A stretch of 64,000 nt of DNA, taken from assembly GCF_014699005.1 (NCBI RefSeq), contig NZ_JACWZY010000026.1, positions 1-64,000 on the forward strand, in the 5' to 3' direction. How positions within the stretch are numbered: the first letter of the stretch is position 1; every line of letters begins with the position of its first letter. Positions 34,663 through 43,124 of this stretch are shown here, piece by piece. A model generated the notes under the pieces. The model was given only the letters and a program-made list of their open reading frames with translations, was not told the origin of the DNA and searched no databases. This DNA is from Spirosoma profusum. GTDB taxonomy: Bacteria; Bacteroidota; Bacteroidia; Cytophagales; Spirosomataceae. The position numbers were made by a program, and so were the translations under genes.

Positions 34663-36063
34663 ATGGGCACAAAGACCGTTTCCAAAAATAAAGAATCCTC
34701 CCGGTCACTTTTCTACCGGATTTCGGCCTGGCTGCACCTCTGGCTTGGCCTTGTTACGGGCATCATTATGGTGATTGTCTGCCTGACGGGCTGCATCTGG
34801 GTGTTTCAGGAAGAAATTACCAGCATGTTCATCGAACCCGAAGCGAACGTAGCACGCCAGAACAAAGAGATTCTTCGTCCGTCGCAGCTTATGGCGATCG
34901 CCGAACGGGAATACCCGGGCAAAAAGGCTTCTTACGCGTTGTACCACCAAGGAACAGCTGTTGAGGTAACTATTGGTGGACGTGGTAAAGAAGGTGGTAC
35001 GCTTAAAGTTAACCCCTATACGGGCGAAATCATCAGCAACAAGGCCCGTAAGAAAGGGGAAGTAAACTTTTTCCGTTGGATTCTGAACGGACACCGTTTT
35101 CTGTGGATGCCCCCTAAAATCGGTCGCCCGATCGTCAATTACAGTACGTTGATTTTTGTCTTTACGCTCATCACCGGCATGGTACTATGGTGGCCGAAAA
35201 AATGGACGAAAAGTACACGCCACCGAAGCTTTGCCATTAAATGGAACGGCTCGGCCAAACGTGTCAATTATGATTTACACAACGTATTGGGCTTCTACTC
35301 GCTTTTTTTACTGGCAGCTCTTGGCATGACAGGCATGGTGTACGGAATTGAATGGTTCAGCAAAGGCTTATACTGGACCACCTCAGGCGGCAAAGTGCTG
35401 GCTGATTATAGACCATCGCTCTCCGATACGTTACAGAACAGTCGCCCCTATACACCTGCGCAGGCTGCCGACATAGCGTGGCAAAAAGTAGCCCACAACC
35501 ACCCCGATTCGAAAGGGTTTTACTTGACTTTCCCGGATACGGCAGAACGTAAATCACCGATCTACGTAACAGTCTATCCGTCGCTGGGCAAGTTCTATGA
35601 CCTTCAATCCTACAACTTCGATCAGTTTACTCTAAAAGAACTTCCCAGGCGGGCTGCTTTCGATAAGCCCTTTTCGGAGTCTGATTTTGGGGACAAGCTG
35701 CGTCGGATGAATTACGATATTCACGTTGGTACTATTCTGGGTTTACCGGGTAAGGTTCTAGCCTTTTTTGTCAGCCTGATCGGGGCTAGCCTGCCCATTA
35801 CCGGCTTTATTGTCTGGTGGGGGAAACGTTCGAAAAAAGGGAAGAAAAAAGACAAAAAGGCGAAAGCTCAACCACCAACGGCCACCCGAAACGATACGCC
35901 AAAACCAGCGTTCAAACCCGGCGTCACTCGACCTGCTACGTTACCAAAACCGCAGGAGCCCGTCGTGCAGTTTTCGCGAATCAATGACGTAACACCAGCG
36001 AGACCTCCTTTCCTGAAAAACAGGCAAAGTGGTCCGTCTCCCTTTGGTAATCAGGTTGGTTAA
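34663..36063 (+). CDS. PepSY-associated membrane protein (iron reductase-like)
   Basis: 466 residues with four transmembrane helices: 'LHLWLGLVTGIIMVIVCLTG' start, 'LIFVFTLITGMVLWW', 'VLGFYSLFLLAALGMTGMVYG', and 'VLAFFVSLIGASLPITGFIVWW', separated by PepSY domains. Conserved His residues near the helices ('LHLWLGL', 'NGHRFLW', 'YDLHNVLGF', 'YDIHVGT') could hold haem. Such proteins are thought to reduce ferric siderophores at the inner membrane. The C-terminal 75 residues are a Lys/Pro-rich tail that is unusual for the family. Confidence 0.85.
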   Translation: MGTKTVSKNKESSRSLFYRISAWLHLWLGLVTGIIMVIVCLTGCIWVFQEEITSMFIEPEANVARQNKEILRPSQLMAIAEREYPGKKASYALYHQGTAVEVTIGGRGKEGGTLKVNPYTGEIISNKARKKGEVNFFRWILNGHRFLWMPPKIGRPIVNYSTLIFVFTLITGMVLWWPKKWTKSTRHRSFAIKWNGSAKRVNYDLHNVLGFYSLFLLAALGMTGMVYGIEWFSKGLYWTTSGGKVLADYRPSLSDTLQNSRPYTPAQAADIAWQKVAHNHPDSKGFYLTFPDTAERKSPIYVTVYPSLGKFYDLQSYNFDQFTLKELPRRAAFDKPFSESDFGDKLRRMNYDIHVGTILGLPGKVLAFFVSLIGASLPITGFIVWWGKRSKKGKKKDKKAKAQPPTATRNDTPKPAFKPGVTRPATLPKPQEPVVQFSRINDVTPARPPFLKNRQSGPSPFGNQVG

Positions 36064-36080
36064 CCAACGTAGCAGTAAAA

Positions 36081-36162
36081 GGCCCCGACAGGCTCTGGCT
36101 GTCGGAGTCGCGACAGCGACTAATTATGTAGCTACAACCGACAGCCAGAGCCTGTCGGGGCC
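36081..36162. repeat. Palindromic intergenic repeat, family 2
   Basis: 25-base arms pair perfectly. The centre again has AGTCGCG and ATGTAGCTACAA. The copy at 28457-28542 is nearly identical. Confidence 0.85.
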
Positions 36163-36181
36163 GTACAAAACCATCTCTATT

Positions 36182-36895
36182 ATGAAACGATTCAACTTTT
36201 TCGTTGCGCTTCTATCCATACTTTCCGTTGTCAACACATTCGGTCACGCTTTATGGATTGAAACCAATTCAACGGGGCAAAAAGGCCAGAAACAAACCGT
36301 AAAGATTATCTATTCAGAACCCGACGAAGCACCCGAAAAAGTCGGCGACTGGTATTCGGATGTCAAGGAGTTTGAACTTTGGCTCATCGGCCCCGACCAG
36401 CAGAAAACCAAACTGAACGTAACGCCCGCACAGGACTACTTTGCGGCTGAATTTACCCCTCAGCAGGAAGGTGTCTATACGCTCGCAATTGGACACGGAG
36501 CCAAGGATTTAGGTGGTACTACCAAGTATCAGTTCAACGCTACCGCAATCGTAACTGTCGGCAAAACAAATGCTACGTCGACGGTGCATCCGAACGAATT
36601 GAACGTAGCAGAGACGCAGTTTGGGAAAGAATATAAAGTGGGAAAAGCCATTTCGCTAGCCGGTTTCTTCAAAGAAAAACCTTCAGAAAAATTGCGGATT
36701 GAGATCTCATCGCCCAGCGGCTGGAATCGGGCAATCCAGACCAACGCCGAAGGTGTAGCCGAATTTACACCGCTATGGCCGGGCGTCTACAAAATCGAAG
36801 CGTCGAAGACCGAAAAAACCACCGGCGAACAAAACGGTAAGCCGTATCAGGCCGTCTGGCGCTGTGCTACGTATGTACTGAACGTAGGAAAATAA
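36182..36895 (+). CDS. DUF4198-type periplasmic protein
   Basis: About 237 residues from the ATG at 36182; an upstream open frame runs through the palindromic repeat and is rejected. Signal peptide ends near 'VNTFGHALWIE', where an N-terminal His and the 'HALWIE' motif suit metal binding by DUF4198 proteins. Two Ig-like beta domains follow ('PAQDYFAAEFTPQQEGVYTLAI', 'AEFTPLWPGVYKIEASK'). It is last in the iron operon, where it may carry metal or support the reductase. Confidence 0.75.
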   Translation: MKRFNFFVALLSILSVVNTFGHALWIETNSTGQKGQKQTVKIIYSEPDEAPEKVGDWYSDVKEFELWLIGPDQQKTKLNVTPAQDYFAAEFTPQQEGVYTLAIGHGAKDLGGTTKYQFNATAIVTVGKTNATSTVHPNELNVAETQFGKEYKVGKAISLAGFFKEKPSEKLRIEISSPSGWNRAIQTNAEGVAEFTPLWPGVYKIEASKTEKTTGEQNGKPYQAVWRCATYVLNVGK

Positions 36896-36919
36896 TTTCA
36901 CTACGTTCAGTGCATTATG

Positions 36920-37004
36920 TTTGTCATCCTGACGCAGGAAGGATCTTAAGGCCTCTCAGCACTCTGGTAAGGAAACCTTATCCTTCCTGCGTCAGGATGA
37001 CAAA
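36920..37004. repeat. GTCATCCTGACGCAGGAAGG palindromic repeat, complete
   Basis: 25-base arms pair perfectly (TTTGTCATCCTGACGCAGGA... and its complement). Related copies: 54261-54353 (complete), 29654, 34575, 39266 (partial). Confidence 0.85.
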
Positions 37005-37020
37005 CAATAATTCTTGACTA

Positions 37021-37383
37021 TTGATGAGTCATGGCAACAAAAAGATGGACCGAAAATCCGTTTCAGTTAGCGCATACATCACAGGGGAAATTATTCTTTA
37101 CGTCAACTTCGAACTCTGGTACAGCTTCCGATCCGGGCATTTATTCCGCTATCTGACAGCCGACGAATTTCATCGGTTTCACAATTCAGTCTTGGCGTTC
37201 GATTGGAAACGATTACCGACAAAATTAGTGCAGTCGCCATACGTAGCAAACCAGCAGTCGGCGCTAAACGTTACGTTGTTTGGCGCGCTCACCCGCGCCG
37301 ATCTCCTTGAATTACGGGAATTAATCGGAAAGGCTGCGTTGCCTGTAACTACCTTATCCAGAGTCTACAACCACCTGAATTGA
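37021..37383 (+). CDS. Hypothetical protein
   Basis: 120 residues; a shorter form from the ATG at 37045 (MDRKSVSV) is possible. No family recognised. Aromatic-rich first half ('ILYVNFELWYSFRSGHLFRYL'), then a helical end ('LTRADLLELRELIGKAALP'). No signal peptide. It follows the palindromic repeat after the iron operon and could be read from the same transcript. Confidence 0.55.
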   Translation: MMSHGNKKMDRKSVSVSAYITGEIILYVNFELWYSFRSGHLFRYLTADEFHRFHNSVLAFDWKRLPTKLVQSPYVANQQSALNVTLFGALTRADLLELRELIGKAALPVTTLSRVYNHLN

Positions 37384-37445
37384 AATAGTGGAATTCTCGT
37401 CTGTTTTTTCATAACTTACTCCCCTAACCAAACTCAGGATAAGTT

Positions 37446-37859
37446 ATGGAGAATCAACCGCCACCGCCTACTCCTCCCCCACCAACTCCCCCTCCTTATG
37501 CGCCAGCGCCAGTAGCATTGAGCGAATCCGACGAACGGATGTGGGCTATGCTGTCTCATTTAATTGCACTGCCGGGTTCGTTTTTCTTGATTGGCACCGT
37601 TTTGGGGCCGGTGATCATCTGGCAAATCAATAAAGACAAATCGGCCTATGTAGATTACCACGGGAAAGAGTCCGTAAATTTTCAGATTACCATGGCTCTG
37701 GCCACTGCCGTATCCATCGTCCTGATGTTTGTTATAATCGGCTTCGTCCTGATCTGTATTGTGGGACTTGTCTGGCTGATATTCACCGTCATTGCGGGTA
37801 TTAAAGCCAACAACGGCGAATACTACCGCTACCCACTGACGATACGGTTTATAAAATAG
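37446..37859 (+). CDS. DUF4870 membrane protein
   Basis: 137 residues. A Pro-rich N-terminus ('PPPPTPPPPTPPPY'), then the DUF4870 core with three hydrophobic spans: 'MWAMLSHLIALPG', 'FFLIGTVLGPVIIWQINKDKS', 'DYHGKESVNFQITMALA', 'VWLIFTVIAGIKANNGEYYRYP'. Function unknown in this widespread family. Its stop codon lies inside the 37-base arm of the next palindrome, so the palindrome may serve as the terminator. Confidence 0.9.
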   Translation: MENQPPPPTPPPPTPPPYAPAPVALSESDERMWAMLSHLIALPGSFFLIGTVLGPVIIWQINKDKSAYVDYHGKESVNFQITMALATAVSIVLMFVIIGFVLICIVGLVWLIFTVIAGIKANNGEYYRYPLTIRFIK

Positions 37860-37955
37860 TGATAAGCGATAAACGATGAGTGATGAGTTGGCTAACGCGC
37901 TTAATTATCGAATGCGTCAGCCAACTCATCACTCATCGTTTATCGCTTATCACTA
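37857..37955. repeat. Long perfect-arm palindrome (GATGAGTGATGAGTTGGC type)
   Basis: 37-base arms at 37857-37893 and 37919-37955 are exact complements around a 25-base centre. A related but decayed unit is inside the gene at 55272-56306. The left arm includes the stop codon of the DUF4870 gene. Confidence 0.85.
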
Positions 37956-38096
37956 TACATCTAATACGAGTTTATCTGCCCAGTTACGTAGAGCAACCGG
38001 AGGAAGTTTTGACGATCCGTGTACAAGCCGTTTGCGTATCAAACAACAAACGCTGAGCTTGCAGCAGGTCAATTAACGTAGTGACCCCGCGCAGGG

Positions 38097-38365
38097 ATGC
38101 GTACCGAACCGAAGCAGGACACGGCTGGTGTCGCGCCGGATGCCGATGTAGCAGTCGATGTTCTGGCGGGGCGTTATGATCTGGCCAGAAAGGCGATTCA
38201 GGAGGGCGAACTTTCTTCAACGATACGTATATGTATCATTACGCCCGGTCTTTTTACCACATGACCCTACGCCAATATCCGCAGGCGGTAGCCGAGATAC
38301 GCATCTGCGATTCGTTGGTCCATTACCCATTTATTTTAATGACTCTGCTATCTTTCAGAAAATAG
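38097..38365 (+). pseudogene. Remnant of a helical-repeat (TPR-like) gene
   Basis: One frame gives 'DVLAGRYDLARKAIQEGELS'; the reading then continues in another frame as 'FFNDTYMYHYARSFYHMTLRQYPQAVAEIRICDSLVHYP', which looks like two TPR-like helices. A frameshift sits near 38213. It is probably the residue of a regulator or TPR protein. The remaining part of 37956-38096 shows nothing. Confidence 0.4.
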
Positions 38366-38377
38366 TAAGACTCATCC

Positions 38378-39244
38378 ATGAATCTATTCCTGAACGTAGT
38401 ACTGAATCTGGCAACCTACGTATTAATTCTTCCCGTCTTTGCTCAATCGACAGTACCAGTCACATTGGGTAGCGCTACGTCGTATGGCAATAATGCCAGC
38501 GTAGGAAAGTACGCCAACGTCCGGGGTTTCAAGATGTATTACGAGGTGTATGGTTCGGGAAAACCGTTGCTGTTGATTCACGGCAATGGCGGCTCTATTG
38601 AAAATTTCAAAAATCAGATTCCGTATTTCGCCAAAAACTATCAGGTAATCGCGGTCGATAGCCGGGCGCAGGGAAAATCAATCGACACCAGCGATTCGCT
38701 TACGTACGAAATGATGGCCGATGATTTTAACGTATTACTGAATCAGCTTAAGGTGGATTCGTGCTACGTTATCGGTTGGAGCGATGGCGGTATCGACGGC
38801 TTATTATTGGCCATCCGACATCCCGAAAAGGTAAAAAAACTGGCCATTACAGGAGCTAACTTATGGCCCGATACGTCCGCTATTGATGCTGATCTTTTTC
38901 GGTCGATGGTAGTTTCCAATGACAGTCTGGCTAACGTAGCACAAACACCCGACGTAAAAGCGCAGAAGAAATTAGTGAGTCTGATGCTACGTCATCCGCA
39001 TATTTCAACGCAAGATTTGAAAATGGTACGTTGCCCAACGCTGGTGATTGGCGGTGATCATGACGTAATACCGCCAAAACATACGCTGACCATTGCCGAA
39101 GCTATTCCGCAAGCGTATTTGTGGATTTTACCCAACTCCGGGCATTCGACGCTTATTTTTTACAAGGATTTATTCAATCAGATAGTGAGCGATTTCTTCA
39201 AAGCACCGTACCGAAAAATAAAGGGTATGGCGAAGATGAATTAA
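38378..39244 (+). CDS. Secreted alpha/beta hydrolase
   Basis: 288 residues with signal peptide ('LILPVFAQ'). Alpha/beta hydrolase features: oxyanion 'LLIHGNGGS', 'VIAVDSRAQGKS', nucleophile elbow 'VIGWSDGGIDG', Asp in 'VIGGDHDVIP', His in 'LPNSGHSTLIF'. The G-W-S-D-G-G elbow is typical of small esterases/lactonases of this group. Substrate unknown. First of a run of exported hydrolases. Confidence 0.85.
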   Translation: MNLFLNVVLNLATYVLILPVFAQSTVPVTLGSATSYGNNASVGKYANVRGFKMYYEVYGSGKPLLLIHGNGGSIENFKNQIPYFAKNYQVIAVDSRAQGKSIDTSDSLTYEMMADDFNVLLNQLKVDSCYVIGWSDGGIDGLLLAIRHPEKVKKLAITGANLWPDTSAIDADLFRSMVVSNDSLANVAQTPDVKAQKKLVSLMLRHPHISTQDLKMVRCPTLVIGGDHDVIPPKHTLTIAEAIPQAYLWILPNSGHSTLIFYKDLFNQIVSDFFKAPYRKIKGMAKMN

Positions 39245-39265
39245 AGCCTTCGATCTTGCCTAAAA

Positions 39266-39325
39266 ACGAGCATTTGTTATGCTGAGCTATTTTGTCATGC
39301 TACGTACCTCAGCATAAAAAAAAAT
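39266..39325. repeat. Partial GTCATCCTGA-type repeat
   Basis: TTGTTATGCTGAG and TTTTGTCATGCTACGTACCTCAGCATAA are eroded arms of the family, between two hydrolase genes. Confidence 0.4.
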
Positions 39326-39368
39326 TGAACGTAACACCTATCTATTCAACACTTTACTAAACACCACC

Positions 39369-40388
39369 ATGCGCTTAATTTTCCTTCTCTCGTTCATTTT
39401 TCTACTTATCTCCTGTCAGCAAAAAGACTCATCAACATCCGTTTCGGTCAAAGATTATTTTACCTACACCGGCTCACCAGAATCAGGAGGTGTAAAACTC
39501 ATCCCTATTAGAACGCCGGTGGGTGAGTTCAAAGTCTGGACAAAACGGTTTGGAAATAACCCAAAAATCAAAGTGTTGCTGCTGCACGGCGGCCCGGCCA
39601 TGACGCACGAGTACATGGAATGTTTCGAGACGTTTTTTGGGCGCGAAGGTTTTGAATTTTATGAATATGATCAGTTAGGTTCCTACTATAGCGACCAGCC
39701 CAAAGACAATAGCCTCTGGACAACCGAACGGTTTGTAGAAGAGGTTGAACAGGTACGTCAGGCGCTTGGGGCCGATAGTACCAATTTTTACGTACTGGGC
39801 AATTCGTGGGGTGGTATTCTGGCGATGGAATACGCGCTGAAATACCAGAAAAATATGAAGGGCATGCTGATTGCCAACATGGTAGCCAGTGCACCTGAAT
39901 ATGGGAAATACGCGGAAGACGTACTAGCCAAACAACTGAAACCTGAAGTGCTGGCCGAGGTTCGGGCTATCGAAGCGAAAAAGGATTTTGCGAATCCACG
40001 CTACATGGAATTGCTCATTCCTAATTTTTACCACGAACATATCTGCCGCCTGACTGAATGGCCGGACGCCCTTAATCGTTCCATTAAACACGCAAACAAT
40101 GAAGTATACACATTGATGCAGGGCCCGAGTGAGTTCGGTATCGGCGGGCGGCTGGCTGAATGGGACATCAAAAATCGGTTGCACGAGATTACCGTACCCA
40201 CCTTAATGATCGGAGCGAAACACGACACGATGGACCCTAAGGCTATGGAAGAACAAAGCAAAATGGTAAAAAAAGGGCGCTACCTCTATTGCCCCAACGG
40301 CAGTCATTTATCCATGTGGGATGATCAGCAGGTATTTATGAATGGCGTAATTCAGTTTATTCACGATGTTGATGGCGAACGTTTATGA
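39369..40388 (+). CDS. Proline iminopeptidase-type lipoprotein
   Basis: 339 residues. Lipobox 'FLLISCQQ' near residue 18. S33 proline-iminopeptidase signatures: 'VLLLHGGPAMTHEY', 'EYDQLGSYYS', nucleophile 'LGNSWGGILAMEYALKY', Asp in 'GAKHDTMDP', His in 'NGSHLSMWDD'. It removes N-terminal Pro from peptides outside the cytoplasm (family knowledge). Its stop overlaps the ATG of the P1 peptidase by 4 bases, so the two are translationally coupled. Confidence 0.9.
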   Translation: MRLIFLLSFIFLLISCQQKDSSTSVSVKDYFTYTGSPESGGVKLIPIRTPVGEFKVWTKRFGNNPKIKVLLLHGGPAMTHEYMECFETFFGREGFEFYEYDQLGSYYSDQPKDNSLWTTERFVEEVEQVRQALGADSTNFYVLGNSWGGILAMEYALKYQKNMKGMLIANMVASAPEYGKYAEDVLAKQLKPEVLAEVRAIEAKKDFANPRYMELLIPNFYHEHICRLTEWPDALNRSIKHANNEVYTLMQGPSEFGIGGRLAEWDIKNRLHEITVPTLMIGAKHDTMDPKAMEEQSKMVKKGRYLYCPNGSHLSMWDDQQVFMNGVIQFIHDVDGERL

Positions 40389-41563
40389 AAAGCTTGCTTA
40401 ACGTAACAGTCTGTTTTATAGGCCTCATTTCACTACATTTCAATCCATTGGTGGTTTTCGGTCAGAAGCCAAGAGCCAGAGACATTGGTATTCCGTTTAC
40501 CGGTACGCCCGGAAGACTCAACGCCATCACCGACGTAAAAGGCGTAGAAGTTGGCTACAGCACCATCATTTCTGGGCAGGGGAAAAACGTTCGGGGGCAA
40601 GGTCCGGTACGTACCGGTGTTACGGCCATTTTACCTCGTGGCCGAACCAATAATCCGGTCTATGCCAATTGGTACACCTTAAACGGAAATGGCGAAATGA
40701 CCGGCACTACGTGGATAACGGAATCCGGGTTTCTGGAAGGCCCGGTTATGATTACCAATACCAACAGTGTGGGCACGGTACGCGATGCTGTTCTGAAATG
40801 GTACGTTAAAACCGGCTGGTACAAAGAAGATTTCTGGTACACGTATCCCGTTGTGGCTGAAACGTACGACGGTTTTCTGAATGATATTTACGGCTTTCAT
40901 GTCAAGGAAAGTCATGCGTTCGAAGCGCTCGATGGCGCTAAAAGCGGAGCTATTCACGAAGGCAACGTTGGTGGAGGAACGGGGATGATGTGCCTGGGAT
41001 TTAAAGGTGGTACGGGAACGGCCTCGCGGCTGGTCAAGATTGCCGATTCGTCGTACACAGTTGGCGTGCTGGTTCAGTCGAATTTTGGCGCGAAACGGAA
41101 TCTAAGTATTGCCGGAGTTCCGGTAGGACTGGAATTGAAAGACACGCTGAATTACGAGCTGAAAGCGCCACCCTCCTATCAACCCGGCGATGGGTCGATC
41201 ATTGTTGTTGTCGCGACCGACGCTCCTTTGCTGCCCCACCAGTTAAAACGAATTGCCGCACGGGTGCCGTTGGGAATCGGTATTGTTGGCGGACGGGGCG
41301 AAAATGGCTCCGGCGATATCTTTCTGGCTTTCTCGACCGCCAATCCGGGTGCGTTTAAACGGGATCGCTTCACTACGTTGAACGAACTACCCAACGACCG
41401 GATAAATCCACTATTCGAAGCCACCGTTCAGGCCGTTGAAGAAGCGGTTATTAACGCGATGGTAGCTGCCGAAACGACGGAAGGCATCAATGGAAATAAA
41501 GCCTATGCACTGCCGCACAAATCGGTAATTGAGCTGCTGAGAAAGTATAAGCGGATTAAGTAA
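40385..41563 (+). CDS. P1-family aminopeptidase (DmpA/BapA-like)
   Basis: 392 residues with a signal peptide ('LVVFGQ'). P1/S58 features: 'RARDIGIPFTGTPGRLNAITDVKGVEVGYST' start, 'IHEGNVGGGTGMMCLGFKGGTGTASR' (shown in part in the family as the self-cleavage region before the catalytic Ser/Thr), 'ILVQSNFG', 'ATDAPLLPHQLKRIAAR', 'GENGSGDIFLAFSTAN'. These enzymes self-process into two chains and act on D- or beta-amino acid peptides. Coupled to the iminopeptidase gene upstream. Confidence 0.9.
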   Translation: MKSLLNVTVCFIGLISLHFNPLVVFGQKPRARDIGIPFTGTPGRLNAITDVKGVEVGYSTIISGQGKNVRGQGPVRTGVTAILPRGRTNNPVYANWYTLNGNGEMTGTTWITESGFLEGPVMITNTNSVGTVRDAVLKWYVKTGWYKEDFWYTYPVVAETYDGFLNDIYGFHVKESHAFEALDGAKSGAIHEGNVGGGTGMMCLGFKGGTGTASRLVKIADSSYTVGVLVQSNFGAKRNLSIAGVPVGLELKDTLNYELKAPPSYQPGDGSIIVVVATDAPLLPHQLKRIAARVPLGIGIVGGRGENGSGDIFLAFSTANPGAFKRDRFTTLNELPNDRINPLFEATVQAVEEAVINAMVAAETTEGINGNKAYALPHKSVIELLRKYKRIK

Positions 41564-41670
41564 ATAATAACGTAGTGTACTTCTGGTTCATGCGGCTGTT
41601 TACTACGTTCTGCTTACTAAAAATCAGCGTTCTCTTATAAAACTACATTTTCACTACAACCTGACACTTC

Positions 41671-42963
41671 ATGAAATACCCACTACTAACTTGCCCGGCC
41701 CTGCTCTCCTCGCTGGTGATGGCCCAACCACAAACAGCCAAATTAAAAATCAATCAGCAACGTATTCAGACCCGACTGCTGGAGTTGTCCAAGTTTGGCG
41801 AATTGCCCAATGGCGGCATCGGTCGGGTAGCGTATAGCAAAGCCGATCAGGAAGGGCGGGCTTACTTTATCGGGCTGATGAAAAACGCCAAACTCGACGT
41901 AACGATTGACTACGCCGGCAACATCATTGGCCGACGTAAAGGCAAAAACCCGGCGCTAAAACCCATCGCCTTTGGCTCTCACATCGATTCCGTACCCAAT
42001 GGCGGTAATTACGACGGCCCCGTCGGTTCGATTAGTGGGCTGGAACTCATTGAAACGCTTAACGAAAACAACGTAGTAACTGAGCACCCACTGGAGCTGA
42101 TCATTTTTGCGAATGAAGAAGGTGGAACCGTTGGCAGTGGCGCTCTGATTGGTAAAATCACGCCAGCCGCGTTGAAATCCATGACGCAAAGCGGACTGAC
42201 CATCGCCGATGGTATTCGGGCTATTGGTGGAAATCCGGATAGCCTAAGCAAAGTAGCCCGCAAAAAAGGCGACGTAGCATCTTTTATCGAACTGCACATT
42301 GAACAGGGCGGCATCCTGATGAAAGAGAATCTACAGATCGGTGTCGTAGAAGGAATTGTTGGCATTCAACACTGGGATGCAACGATTGAAGGCTCGGCCA
42401 ATCATGCCGGCACCACACCCATGAACGCCCGTCGCGACGCACTGCTGGCAGCCGCAAAACTGATTGTCGCACTGAACGAGGTAGTTACGAGTCATGACGG
42501 TCGGCAGGTGGGTACTATCGGCAAAATTGCGGCTGAACCGGGTGCGTATAATGTCATTCCGGGTAAGGTGGTTTTGGGGGTGGAAATCCGGGATTTATCG
42601 CACGATAAAATCTGGAAGCTATTTGGTGAATTCGAAGCCAAAGCCAAGGAAATCGCTAAAGCGTCTGAAACGACCATTACGTTCGCGCAGTCGTCTATTG
42701 GCGTAACGCCTGCGCTCACGGCCAAACCGATTCAGGATAAAATTATTGCTGCGGCCAAATCACTTGGTTTTACGTATCGGTACATGCAAAGCGGAGCTGG
42801 TCATGATTCGCAGGAAATGGCCCAGATTGCCCCGGTAGGCATGATTTTCATACCAAGTGTGGGCGGTATCAGTCACTCGCCTAAAGAGTTTTCGAAGGGC
42901 GTCGATATTGGTAACGGGGCTAACGTATTACTGCAAACGCTGTTTGCCCTCGACCGGGAGTAA
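41671..42963 (+). CDS. M20 amidohydrolase (allantoate/N-carbamoyl type)
   Basis: 430 residues with a short signal-like N-terminus ('LLSSLVMAQ'). Metal ligands of the hydantoinase/carbamoylase branch: 'FGSHIDSVPNGGNYDGPVG', 'IFANEEGGTVGSGAL', 'IELHIEQGG', 'AGHDSQEMA', 'SVGGISHSPKE'. The substrate could be allantoate, N-carbamoyl amino acids or ureidoglycolate-like compounds. It follows the two peptidases by 107 bases and may join them in peptide or amide use. Confidence 0.9.
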   Translation: MKYPLLTCPALLSSLVMAQPQTAKLKINQQRIQTRLLELSKFGELPNGGIGRVAYSKADQEGRAYFIGLMKNAKLDVTIDYAGNIIGRRKGKNPALKPIAFGSHIDSVPNGGNYDGPVGSISGLELIETLNENNVVTEHPLELIIFANEEGGTVGSGALIGKITPAALKSMTQSGLTIADGIRAIGGNPDSLSKVARKKGDVASFIELHIEQGGILMKENLQIGVVEGIVGIQHWDATIEGSANHAGTTPMNARRDALLAAAKLIVALNEVVTSHDGRQVGTIGKIAAEPGAYNVIPGKVVLGVEIRDLSHDKIWKLFGEFEAKAKEIAKASETTITFAQSSIGVTPALTAKPIQDKIIAAAKSLGFTYRYMQSGAGHDSQEMAQIAPVGMIFIPSVGGISHSPKEFSKGVDIGNGANVLLQTLFALDRE

Positions 42964-43030
42964 ATCACGTAATAAGCTGGATCGATAAGAATATGTAAGT
43001 GATTCTATTTAACATGATTACTAATTATAT

Positions 43031-43124
43031 CAACGTATTGCTGACGCTTGGGACTTCGACAGGCGTCAGCAATGAACTGTAAACGAACTAGTTAATATAT
43101 CCATCAATTCAGTATCCACGTTAT
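43031..43124. repeat. Intergenic repeat, family 3 (ATTGCTGACG hairpin)
   Basis: ATTGCTGACGC and GCGTCAGCAAT form an 11-bp stem, followed by ACTGTAAACGAACTAGTTA and CCATCAATTCAGTATCCACGTT. The same order recurs at 54116-54207. It lies between convergent genes. Confidence 0.75.
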
